From Planctomycetota bacterium (GTDB taxonomy: Bacteria > Planctomycetota > Phycisphaerae > SM23-33), in assembly GCA_003644335.1 (NCBI GenBank), contig QNCB01000087.1:1-6145 (forward strand): DNA of 6,145 bases, in the 5' to 3' direction. Below, in pieces: positions 1-4,850 of the stretch. A program made the translations under genes and the position numbers. The notes under the pieces are model-generated. The model searched no databases, was not told the origin of the DNA, and was given only the letters and a program-made list of their open reading frames with translations. Numbering within the stretch: position 1 is the stretch's first letter; each line of letters begins with the position of its first letter.

Positions 1-72
1 AAAAGATTACAAAACAAATACGCCAAAGCTCTCTGTCCAGATAAGACCTGGAAAACAAGGGTTTTCGACGCT

Positions 73-96
73 GTAAAGATTTGTGTAATTCTTTAC
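73..96. repeat. short inverted repeat GTAAAGA / TCTTTAC
   Basis: Perfect 7-bp arms at 73-79 and 90-96 enclose a 10-base loop. The stem is A/T-rich and no T-run follows on either strand, so it is weak as a terminator. It lies just after a TAA (74-76) that closes one plus-strand open frame from the window edge. Confidence 0.3.
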
Positions 97-97
97 T

Positions 98-147
98 AAT
101 CAACTAGTTAACCAATCAACCAGCTACTCAAACCGGTCGGTTTGAAT
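98..147 (-). repeat. left copy of palindrome + 8-mer repeat element (inverted relative to 3244-3330)
   Basis: Bases 116-147 are the exact reverse complement of 3244-3275 (32 of 32 bases). The element contains the 18-bp inverted repeat TCAAACCG-GT-CGGTTTGA (128-145), then a short GTAGCT-like link, then three degenerate copies of an 8-bp unit (plus-strand consensus ARTCAACC) at 98-105, 106-113 and 114-121. The right copy has the same order of parts but 7.6 units. It is probably a member of a dispersed, non-coding repeat family. The palindrome core ACCGACCGGT also resembles operators of some TetR-family repressors, but no such regulator is in the window. Confidence 0.75.
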
Positions 148-159
148 TTTTTACGATAA

Positions 160-189
160 TTCGTGTTTATTAGTGTTCATTCGTGGTTC
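160..189. repeat. 10-bp tandem repeat, three degenerate copies
   Basis: The units TTCGTGTTTA (160-169), TTAGTGTTCA (170-179) and TTCGTGGTTC (180-189) follow one another without spacing and share the pattern TT-GTG-TT. It looks like a dispersed intergenic repeat rather than a site for a particular regulator. From memory, similar TTCGTG/TTAGTG strings recur between genes in planctomycete-like genomes. Confidence 0.5.
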
Positions 190-225
190 TTTTCTGTGAG
201 CGGTTATGGTATTTTTTTATTCGAA

Positions 226-266
226 ATTCGTCATTGATTCGTCATTCTGGCTTCGTCATCCGTCAT
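226..266. repeat. CGTCATT-type repeat overlapping the end of the membrane protein gene
   Basis: ATTCGTCATT occurs at 226-235 and again at 237-246, followed by the related CTTCGTCATC (251-260) and CGTCATT (260-266). The minus-strand membrane protein gene takes its last codons (Ala-Asn-Asp-Gly) and its TGA stop (256-258) from inside this repeat, so the repeat seems to have set the present C-terminus. Confidence 0.5.
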
Positions 267-1953
267 TCGCCTTGACTGGCACTTGGTAGACCTGCCAATG
301 CTGTCCCCACGCCTTGGACGTTACGGGCCTGAGTTGGTGGAGGTTTTCCCGTCCTGGCCTGGCTGGCAGCAGAATGTACCACTCCGGGACGCCCCGGAAT
401 TTCCGCAACTTCCTCAGCCCGGCAACACCATTTACGATGCTGGATTCGTCTATAGGCTCGCCCAGCCAGCGGTATTGTGCAAGTACCTGCCCCGCCCATT
501 TCGGCAGCAGTTGCGGGGCGAGGTAGTAAAACGGTCGCACATCGTCGCTGCAGACATAAATACTCCGCCGGGCCAGCATTCGGAACTGGCTGCTGTCGGT
601 CAGGAAAACCGTTCGCGGGTCGGTATTGCCCCTGGCCCAGCTGGCTAGGGCTTTCAGCTCGGCCCCTTTGCGTTTTCGCTCAGCCAATTCCTGCACGCGC
701 GCGGGCTTGTGGGCCTCGTCCATCGTTACGCTCGCAGCGGAGTATAACCAATGTCGCAGCGGCCTGAGGTTGTTCGAGGGTAACATCCAGGCGACCATCA
801 TCGCTGCGCAGAACCAACGCAAATACCCCCGGTTGTGTTGTACCATGCGAAATATATGCGTCAGAGCCTGGGCGAAAAGGACATACAACGGCAGCATCAT
901 CCAGGCCAATGCCTGTGGGAAATCTATTATCCACGGCGGCTTGTGCAGCATGGCTCCGACGAGTTGGCTGGCTCCGCTCAACCCCATGGCTACCAGCAGG
1001 GCCAGGGCAACCATCCACAGCCAGACACCCACGTCCTTGGCGGCGAAGCGATGGAACTGCCAGAGCACCACCGCTGAGAGTAAAAGCAAGGCTGCGGCGT
1101 AAAGTCCCCCCGGCAGCAGGTTGCGGAATATCCCTGGATACAGCACCTCCTGTCCGCTTATGTGCAGCGCGCCGATAACTCCGCTGGCTGAAACCTCGCC
1201 GTCAAAGCCCGCTGCTATGCTCCCTCGGAGCGAGAAGAAGTACAAGAGGTATGGCAAGGCTCCTGCGATGAAGCACCCCGCTCCGCCCAGGCTGGCCAGG
1301 ATTGCCCGCGGACGAAACGCGTTTCGTATCGCGTGCGTCAGCAGCATTATTATCGCCAGGTTCCCCGCTGAGACCAGGTCGATATTCGCACACAGGCCCA
1401 GCGTTGCGAAAGTCAGGAGTACTTGCTTGTGGCCCGTGAAATGGACATACGCCCAGAGCACCAACGGCGAGATTGCTATCACCAACCCCTGTGGCGTAAC
1501 CGACCCCAGCGACCCGACACCCCAGAACCAGCCGGAGAAAGTATGGGTGATAGTCAGGCTGAGTACTGTTACGAAAACCGCGATGGAACTGCTGCGACAC
1601 TGCCGCCAAAGCAATGCGTACATGCCGCAGAGATAGAGCAAAACCATAGGCCCCAGCAGCAGGCGAAACGGCAGAGCCAGGTCGCGGTAGCCCGTGGGTA
1701 TTAGCACTGTATCCATCAGGGCCAGGAACACAGGGCTGGGTAGCTTGGCGAGCTTGCCGTCTGCGTTGACCTCGCCGTAGACCGTGTCATACGGCATGAG
1801 ATCGCCCTGGTGTTGCTTGGCTGCGGCACAGGCCAGGCTCGCCTGCTCGCCGCTGAGGCGATCGTCGTGCCACGACAAAAACGCCAGAAACCCGGCCACG
1901 GCCAGGAAAATCGCAATCGCCCAAAAATGTCTCGCAGAGGGTATAGGCCTCAT
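256..1953 (-). CDS. multi-spanning membrane protein of unknown function, possibly GT-C glycosyltransferase-like
   Basis: The product has 565 residues. By eye it has about ten hydrophobic segments, near residues 10-28, 93-116, 122-144, 153-172, 177-208, 218-242, 282-300, 309-335, 347-368 and 380-393, followed by a soluble C-terminal domain of about 150 residues (411-565). The first loop after helix 1 carries acidic residues (Asp30, Asp31, Glu36, Asp51), an arrangement seen in GT-C enzymes that use lipid-linked sugars. The C-terminal stretch around 439-477 (TDPRTVFLTD, then a Ser/Tyr/Asp-rich part) recalls large planctomycete membrane proteins annotated DUF6798. Both comparisons are from memory and function is unproven. 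The ATG at 1953 has a modest GAGAG ribosome site six bases upstream. The gene starts 32 bp after the ftsY stop, so co-transcription is likely. Its last codons lie in a short repeat. Confidence 0.85.
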   Translation of the reverse strand: MRPIPSARHFWAIAIFLAVAGFLAFLSWHDDRLSGEQASLACAAAKQHQGDLMPYDTVYGEVNADGKLAKLPSPVFLALMDTVLIPTGYRDLALPFRLLLGPMVLLYLCGMYALLWRQCRSSSIAVFVTVLSLTITHTFSGWFWGVGSLGSVTPQGLVIAISPLVLWAYVHFTGHKQVLLTFATLGLCANIDLVSAGNLAIIMLLTHAIRNAFRPRAILASLGGAGCFIAGALPYLLYFFSLRGSIAAGFDGEVSASGVIGALHISGQEVLYPGIFRNLLPGGLYAAALLLLSAVVLWQFHRFAAKDVGVWLWMVALALLVAMGLSGASQLVGAMLHKPPWIIDFPQALAWMMLPLYVLFAQALTHIFRMVQHNRGYLRWFCAAMMVAWMLPSNNLRPLRHWLYSAASVTMDEAHKPARVQELAERKRKGAELKALASWARGNTDPRTVFLTDSSQFRMLARRSIYVCSDDVRPFYYLAPQLLPKWAGQVLAQYRWLGEPIDESSIVNGVAGLRKLRKFRGVPEWYILLPARPGRENLHQLRPVTSKAWGQHWQVYQVPVKANDG

Positions 1954-1985
1954 GTTTTATCTCTCGCCCATCATCTTTCACTTTT

Positions 1986-2903
1986 TCAGTCGAACATTGC
2001 GTCTATAAAGGACTCGGGGTCGAAGTGTTCTACATCTTGGTATGTTTCGCCCAGGCCTACGAATTTCACTGGGATATTGACCTCGTTTCGGATAGCTACG
2101 ACGATGCCACCCTTGGCTGTGCCGTCGAGCTTGGCCAGGAAAATACCGCTTACATCTATGGCAGCCTGGAACGCCCGGGCTTGGCTGATGGCGTTTTGCC
2201 CCGTTGTGGCGTCGAGCACCAGCAGTACCTCGTGGGGCGCGCCGGGAACTTTGCGAGCTACCACGTCGCGGATTTTCGTAAGCTCTCGCATCAGATTTTC
2301 CTGCGTGTGAAGTCGGCCTGCCGTGTCCACCAACAGCACGTCCGCTCCGCGGGCGGCTGCGGCGTCGCAGGCGTCGAAGACGACCGAGGCCGGGTCCTTC
2401 CCGCTGCCTCGGACGATATCACAGCCTATTCTCTCAGCCCATATCGTCAGCTGTTCCACCGCTGCGGCCCGGAAAGTGTCAGCTGCAGCCAGGACAACCT
2501 TCTTGCCCTCCTGCTTGAACTGATAGGCCAACTTGGCAATGGAGGTGGTTTTTCCCGCTCCGTTTACCCCCGCTACGAGGATCACCGTCGGGCTTATCTC
2601 GGCGAAGTGCACGCCGCGGTCAGACTCGGGCCAATATTTTTTCAGCTCGGTCTTGAGGAAATCCAGCACGTCATCGCCTTTTGCGATCCTGCCATCCCGC
2701 TTGGCTGTGTGGAGGTCGTCGCATATTTGCCGCGTCGCCCCCAGGCCTATGTCCGCCTGAATGAGCATAGCCTCGAGTTCGTCCATCAGCTCGGCATCGA
2801 GAGCCTTGCCCACAAGCAGCGATCGTAGCCCACCCACGAACACCTGCTTGGTTCGGCCTAGTCCCTTGGCCAATTTTTTTACCGCTTTGCGAAACAACGC
2901 CAT
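1986..2903 (-). CDS. ftsY: signal recognition particle receptor FtsY (SRP GTPase)
   Basis: The product has 305 residues and is the membrane-associated GTPase that pairs with Ffh to dock translating ribosomes at the Sec translocon. All SRP-GTPase signatures are present: P-loop GVNGAGKTT (102-110), DTFRAAA (132-138), DTAGR (183-187), the G4 motif as AKLD (247-250) with GTAKGG directly after, and GLGE (273-276). Residues 1-85 form the helical N domain (for example ALDAELMDELEAMLIQADIG). There is no long acidic A domain as in E. coli; the N-terminus is a short basic helix (ALFRKAVKKLAKGLG) that could bind lipid. The frame is open further upstream (to 3050), but the ATG at 2903 is chosen because GGAAGG lies 7 bases before it, family homology begins there, and the upstream part translates a dispersed repeat. 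The G4 threonine is replaced by alanine, a tolerated variant. The membrane protein gene follows 32 bp downstream. Confidence 0.97.
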   Translation of the reverse strand: MALFRKAVKKLAKGLGRTKQVFVGGLRSLLVGKALDAELMDELEAMLIQADIGLGATRQICDDLHTAKRDGRIAKGDDVLDFLKTELKKYWPESDRGVHFAEISPTVILVAGVNGAGKTTSIAKLAYQFKQEGKKVVLAAADTFRAAAVEQLTIWAERIGCDIVRGSGKDPASVVFDACDAAAARGADVLLVDTAGRLHTQENLMRELTKIRDVVARKVPGAPHEVLLVLDATTGQNAISQARAFQAAIDVSGIFLAKLDGTAKGGIVVAIRNEVNIPVKFVGLGETYQDVEHFDPESFIDAMFD

Positions 2904-2910
2904 GGTATAA

Positions 2911-2916
2911 CCTTCC
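2911..2916 (-). promoter_or_regulatory. ftsY: ribosome binding site of ftsY (GGAAGG)
   Basis: On the minus strand GGAAGG stands 7 bases before the ATG at 2903. This decides the start against the longer in-frame ATG at 3050, whose extra 49 residues are hydrophobic, unlike FtsY, and come from repeat DNA. Confidence 0.7.
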
Positions 2917-2957
2917 GTCAAAAAAAACTGAAAAACTCCCAGGCCCAATAGACTGAC

Positions 2958-2986
2958 ATGATAACACAGCCTAAAGCAAATACGAA
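2958..2986 (-). promoter_or_regulatory. candidate ftsY promoter with extended -10
   Basis: On the minus strand TGT-TATCAT (2966 to 2958) matches an extended -10 (TGnTATAAT) with one mismatch in the hexamer. A weak -35, TTCGTA (2986-2981), sits 17 bases upstream. Transcription would start near 2951, giving a leader of about 48 bases. The -35 lies inside the GAAAT-type repeat. Only pattern matching supports this call. Confidence 0.35.
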
Positions 2987-3035
2987 ATATGAAAACAGCA
3001 AATCCGAAATCCGAATATCGAAATTCTAAACAAAA
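2976..3035. repeat. degenerate GAAAT/CCGAA repeat
   Basis: The stretch is built from near-copies of AAATCCGAA: ACGAAAT (2982-2988), AATCCGAAATCCGAA (3001-3015) and ATCGAAAT (3017-3024). Read on the minus strand it gives TTCGGATTTCGGATTT, a string that from memory is scattered widely between genes in planctomycete and related metagenome-assembled genomes. Confidence 0.45.
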
Positions 3036-3133
3036 ACACAGCCATCCCATGGACGGCGGAAATTCGGTTGTTAATCACATTTTAACCAATAAACATACAG
3101 GGCTGCGGTTGGGTCGTCAGAATGTCAACCCGC

Positions 3134-3180
3134 ATTTTTTTTAGCTCCGTAGGAGTAAACTTTCACACTTTTTTTATAGC
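3134..3180. repeat. AGCTCCGTAGGAG element in a T-rich stretch
   Basis: An eight-T run (3135-3142) precedes AGCTCCGTAGGAG (3143-3155), whose CTCC-GTA-GGAG core is a small hairpin, and a TTTTTTTATAGC segment (3169-3180) follows. The arrangement resembles a dispersed intergenic repeat that I recall from several bacterial phyla. Only one degenerate copy is present here, so membership is inferred. Confidence 0.3.
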
Positions 3181-3194
3181 ATTTACCTCTGTTA

Positions 3195-3228
3195 AACAAG
3201 GAGTTATGCATAACAAGGAGTTATGCAT
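3195..3228. repeat. perfect 17-bp tandem duplication
   Basis: AACAAGGAGTTATGCAT at 3195-3211 is followed directly by an identical copy at 3212-3228. Each unit contains a ribosome-site-like AAGGAG and the palindrome ATGCAT. The ATG lies only two bases from AAGGAG and opens a frame of eleven codons, so I do not call a gene. Perfect identity suggests a recent duplication. Confidence 0.85.
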
Positions 3229-3243
3229 ATTTCATAATTAAAT

Positions 3244-3330
3244 ATTCAAACCGACCGGTTTGAGTAGCTGGTTGACTGGTTGATTGGTTGACTGGTTGAT
3301 TGGTTGATTGGTTGATTGGTTGACTGGTTG
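3244..3330 (+). repeat. right copy of palindrome + 8-mer repeat element
   Basis: Bases 3244-3275 are the exact inverse of 116-147. The copy contains the 18-bp inverted repeat TCAAACCG-AC-CGGTTTGA (3246-3263), a GTAGCT link, and a clean head-to-tail array of the 8-bp unit GGTTGAYT (3270-3330, 7.6 copies; in order C,T,C,T,T,T,C at the variable position). The left copy has only three degenerate units, so the array length varies between copies. The element lies in the gap between ftsY and the oxidoreductase and codes for nothing credible. Confidence 0.85.
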
Positions 3331-3375
3331 AAAACAAAAACGGCAAACTACGGCACCCAGCTATGCCCCCCCCCG

Positions 3376-3428
3376 GTGTCATTCCCGCTCCCCGATCGGG
3401 TCGAGGACAAGCTTCGCGGGAATGACAC
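3376..3428. repeat. 13-bp-arm inverted repeat GTGTCATTCCCGC ... GCGGGAATGACAC
   Basis: Perfect arms at 3376-3388 and 3416-3428 enclose 27 bases that include the 10-bp palindrome CCCGATCGGG (3391-3400). No T-run follows on either strand in the sense needed for a rho-independent terminator (a purine-only tract follows on the plus strand). The string GTCATTCCCGC with its inverse is a familiar dispersed hairpin repeat in many bacteria. This could be a miniature mobile element or a REP-like sequence. Confidence 0.65.
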
Positions 3429-3452
3429 AAAAAGAAAAGAAAAAGAAAAAAC
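3429..3452. repeat. purine-only A/G tract
   Basis: After the inverted repeat the plus strand is only A and G for 24 bases (AAAAAGAAAAGAAAAAG and further As). Such tracts can be bent or slippage-prone. No function is assigned. Confidence 0.4.
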
Positions 3453-3527
3453 ATGAGCAAGATGCCCATGCCACGAAAGAACCAAGCCTCCATTCTCGCC
3501 ATTCGTTTTTTACTGTTTTCGCTTTTA

Positions 3528-3550
3528 CTGACAACTGACAACTGATTACT
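3528..3550. repeat. heptamer tandem repeat CTGACAA
   Basis: CTGACAA occurs at 3528-3534 and 3535-3541, followed by the variant CTGATTA (3542-3548) and CT. The 7-bp period differs from the 8-bp and 10-bp repeats elsewhere in the window, so this is a separate repeat type. Confidence 0.5.
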
Positions 3551-3559
3551 TTTTCAAAA

Positions 3560-3602
3560 AATCTGTGCAATCTGTTTTTCAGTCCGTGAAATCCATGGAT
3601 TC
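3560..3602. repeat. AATCTGTG-type repeat with 12-bp palindrome
   Basis: AATCTGTGC (3560-3568) is followed by AATCTGTTT (3569-3577) and a related CCGTGAAATCC (3584-3594). The right end holds the perfect palindrome AATCCATGGATT (3590-3601), 11 bases beyond the oxidoreductase stop codon. The palindrome is followed by no T-run on the minus strand, so a terminator role is doubtful. Confidence 0.4.
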
Positions 3603-3612
3603 TTGATAGTGA

Positions 3613-4728
3613 TTAGCGAGTGTGGAATCGAGGGGCCTGGTTATGGTTATCTGCGGGGCGCAGGCCATGGATTTCCAGTTGGCGCAGCGGGCTTTCGGGT
3701 TGGCAGGTTTGGCTTGACAGATAAATAGCTTCGATAACCGCGTGCGTCATGAGGTTTTCCATAGCTGAGCATTGGCACGAATCCGCCTCGCTGGCTACGG
3801 CGTCGATAAAACTTTCGACCTGCCGGGCAGCGATGTCCTGGGCTCGCACCTCAGGCTGAATGTGATCCAGCACGTCGCCGTTGGGGTTTCGCAAAGTGCA
3901 CGACTCGCCCGAAGCTACCAGCGAGCCGTCCTGGCCTCGCAGCGCGAGCATTTCGCTGACAGGCCCGGATATCCGCGAGACCGAAACCGTAGCGATCGCG
4001 TCGTATTTATAGCGGAGCAAAGCCGAGGCTGTATCGTCCGTGTCGTGAGGCCCACATGCCCGACCCGTCTCGGCCAGGGCGTCGCCGGAAGGTTCGGCGC
4101 GGGTGCTCAGGCCATAGACTTCTTCCGGCAGGCCCAGCATCCAGACCAACAAATCGATGGGGTGATAGCCCAGCTCCAGCAAGGCTCCGCCGCCTGCGGA
4201 GTGCGCATCAGCCCGCCAACCCAGCTCGCTGCCCCAGTTGAAAAAATATTCCGCTCGGCCTAGGAAAGTTTGCCCCAGCCTGGCTCGCAGTTCGTGCGCC
4301 CGCTGATACGTCTCGACAAATCGCCGTTGGGTTCCCACCGCCAATTTCAGCCCGGCATCGGCGAACCGCCGAACCATGGAAGCAGCCTCGCCAAGGTTCC
4401 GCCCGAGCGGTGCGTCCTTCCAGACATGAATGCCCAGCGACGCGCAGGTCTCCATTATCTCGACCGCCGCCATCGGAGGCGTAGCCAGGAAAACCGCCGC
4501 GGGCCTGGTGCCCATGAGCAACTGACGATTGTCCGTATAATGTGGTGCATCGATATCACGACCAAGGAGCTGGGCCCGCTGAGCGTCGCGGTCAGCTATG
4601 CCCACGACGCGCACGGCGGGGCAACGGGCCAGGGCGCCGAGCATGTGTCCCGCCAGAGGCCCGAGACCTATCATGGCTACGGGTATTTTTTCGCCCGACG
4701 GCGAACCGGTTGTCTCGTTGTCCTTCAT
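3613..4728 (-). CDS. Gfo/Idh/MocA-family NAD(P)-dependent oxidoreductase
   Basis: The product has 371 residues, the usual size of the family, whose members oxidise or reduce sugars, inositols and related polyols with NAD(P). The N-terminal Rossmann part starts at PVAMIGLGPLA (16-26; Gly21, Gly23, Ala26 in place of the third Gly), with an acidic strand end in VVGIADRD (41-48) and ATPP at 82-85. The C-terminal substrate domain has the family signature GGGALLELGYHPIDLL (179-194), including His189 and Asp192. The usual EKP motif reads KDAP (104-107): alanine (106) stands where the catalytic lysine normally is and the nearest lysine is two residues earlier. The substrate cannot be inferred, and no sugar or polyol genes lie nearby. 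There is no signal peptide. The ATG at 4728 has GGAG four bases upstream and a sigma70-like promoter at 4759-4787. It is transcribed away from der. Confidence 0.93.
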   Translation of the reverse strand: MKDNETTGSPSGEKIPVAMIGLGPLAGHMLGALARCPAVRVVGIADRDAQRAQLLGRDIDAPHYTDNRQLLMGTRPAAVFLATPPMAAVEIMETCASLGIHVWKDAPLGRNLGEAASMVRRFADAGLKLAVGTQRRFVETYQRAHELRARLGQTFLGRAEYFFNWGSELGWRADAHSAGGGALLELGYHPIDLLVWMLGLPEEVYGLSTRAEPSGDALAETGRACGPHDTDDTASALLRYKYDAIATVSVSRISGPVSEMLALRGQDGSLVASGESCTLRNPNGDVLDHIQPEVRAQDIAARQVESFIDAVASEADSCQCSAMENLMTHAVIEAIYLSSQTCQPESPLRQLEIHGLRPADNHNQAPRFHTR

Positions 4729-4730
4729 AA

Positions 4731-4758
4731 CACTCCAGCTAAAAAATCGGCACTCCAG
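4731..4758 (-). repeat. direct repeat CTGGAGTG (x2) in the oxidoreductase leader
   Basis: On the minus strand CTGGAGTG occurs at 4758-4751, where transcription should start, and again at 4738-4731, where its GGAG serves as the ribosome site. The copies are exactly 20 bp apart, about two helical turns. This could be chance, a small duplication or a regulator site. Confidence 0.35.
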
Positions 4759-4787
4759 AGCCTAGGGTTAAACCCGAATTTTGTCAA
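4759..4787 (-). promoter_or_regulatory. sigma70-like promoter of the oxidoreductase gene, palindrome in spacer
   Basis: On the minus strand a consensus -35, TTGACA (4787-4782), is followed by a 17-bp spacer and a -10, TAGGCT (4764-4759), that keeps the key T1, A2 and T6. Transcription would begin near 4752, 24 bases before the ATG at 4728. The spacer contains the 11-bp palindrome GGGTTTAACCC (4775-4765), directly against the -10, a position where a repressor could act. Pattern matching only. Confidence 0.5.
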
Positions 4788-4850
4788 GGCCAGGCGCGTA
4801 GCTGTCATTTTCATTGCTTATTTCGGTTCAGACGCTAGAGTATGCCTCTT

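Larger units (their letters stand above)
1..255. other. gene-free left gap, repeat-rich
   Basis: No complete gene is visible. The first ~95 bases are open in two plus-strand frames (to a stop at 74-76 and to one at 97-99), so the tail of an upstream gene could enter here, but neither peptide is recognisable. After that come a 7-bp-arm inverted repeat (73-96), the left copy of a palindrome-plus-8-mer element (98-147), a 10-bp tandem repeat (160-189) and CGTCATT units (226-266) that run into the end of the next gene. The DNA is much more AT-rich than the neighbouring coding DNA. I see no convincing rho-independent terminator for the minus-strand gene that ends at 256. Confidence 0.6.
2904..3612. 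other. 709-bp gene-free gap made of short repeats
   Basis: No credible gene lies here. Read from the left, the gap holds: the ftsY leader and likely promoter (to about 2986), a GAAATCCGAAATCC-like repeat (2976-3035), about 85 bases with nothing recognised, a T-rich segment with AGCTCCGTAGGAG (3134-3180), a 17-bp tandem duplication (3195-3228), the right copy of the palindrome/8-mer element (3244-3330), a C9 run (3366-3374), a 13-bp-arm inverted repeat (3376-3428), a purine-only tract (3429-3452), CTGACAA heptamers (3528-3548) and an AATCTGTG-type repeat with a 12-bp palindrome (3560-3602). Short minus-strand open frames across 3221-3570 are translations of these repeats (for example SREACPRPDRGAGMT) and are not genes. 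No clear terminator for the oxidoreductase gene ending at 3613 is visible. Confidence 0.75.

Noticed and set aside
2025..2828. 267-residue open frame on the plus strand opposite ftsY
   Set aside because: It is a shadow of the codon bias of ftsY: no ribosome site, no recognisable family, and fully antisense to a highly conserved gene.
2904..3050. N-terminal extension of ftsY to the ATG at 3050
   Set aside because: The extra 49 residues are hydrophobic repeat translation (around 2976-3035), and the ATG at 2903 has GGAAGG 7 bases upstream and matches the family's N-terminus.
3094..3128. TTGACA on the minus strand (3128-3123) as a second ftsY promoter
   Set aside because: The nearest -10-like string, TATGTT, is 22 or more bases away, too far for sigma70. 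A TAAAAT at 3084-3079 has no matching -35.
98..3330. Composite transposon bounded by the inverted repeats
   Set aside because: No transposase or integrase lies between the copies, the interior holds an essential housekeeping gene, and no target duplication was seen at the edges.
3244..3330. CRISPR array
   Set aside because: The unit is 8 bp and directly tandem, with no spacers and no cas genes.
3366..3374. C9 run as a phase-variation tract
   Set aside because: It lies outside any credible gene or promoter, so a change in length would switch nothing visible here.
3221..3570. Two short overlapping open frames on the minus strand in the large gap
   Set aside because: Their sequences translate the 8-mer array (NQSTNQPVNQST) and the hairpin repeat (SREACPRPDRGAGMT), the usual signature of false genes over repeats.
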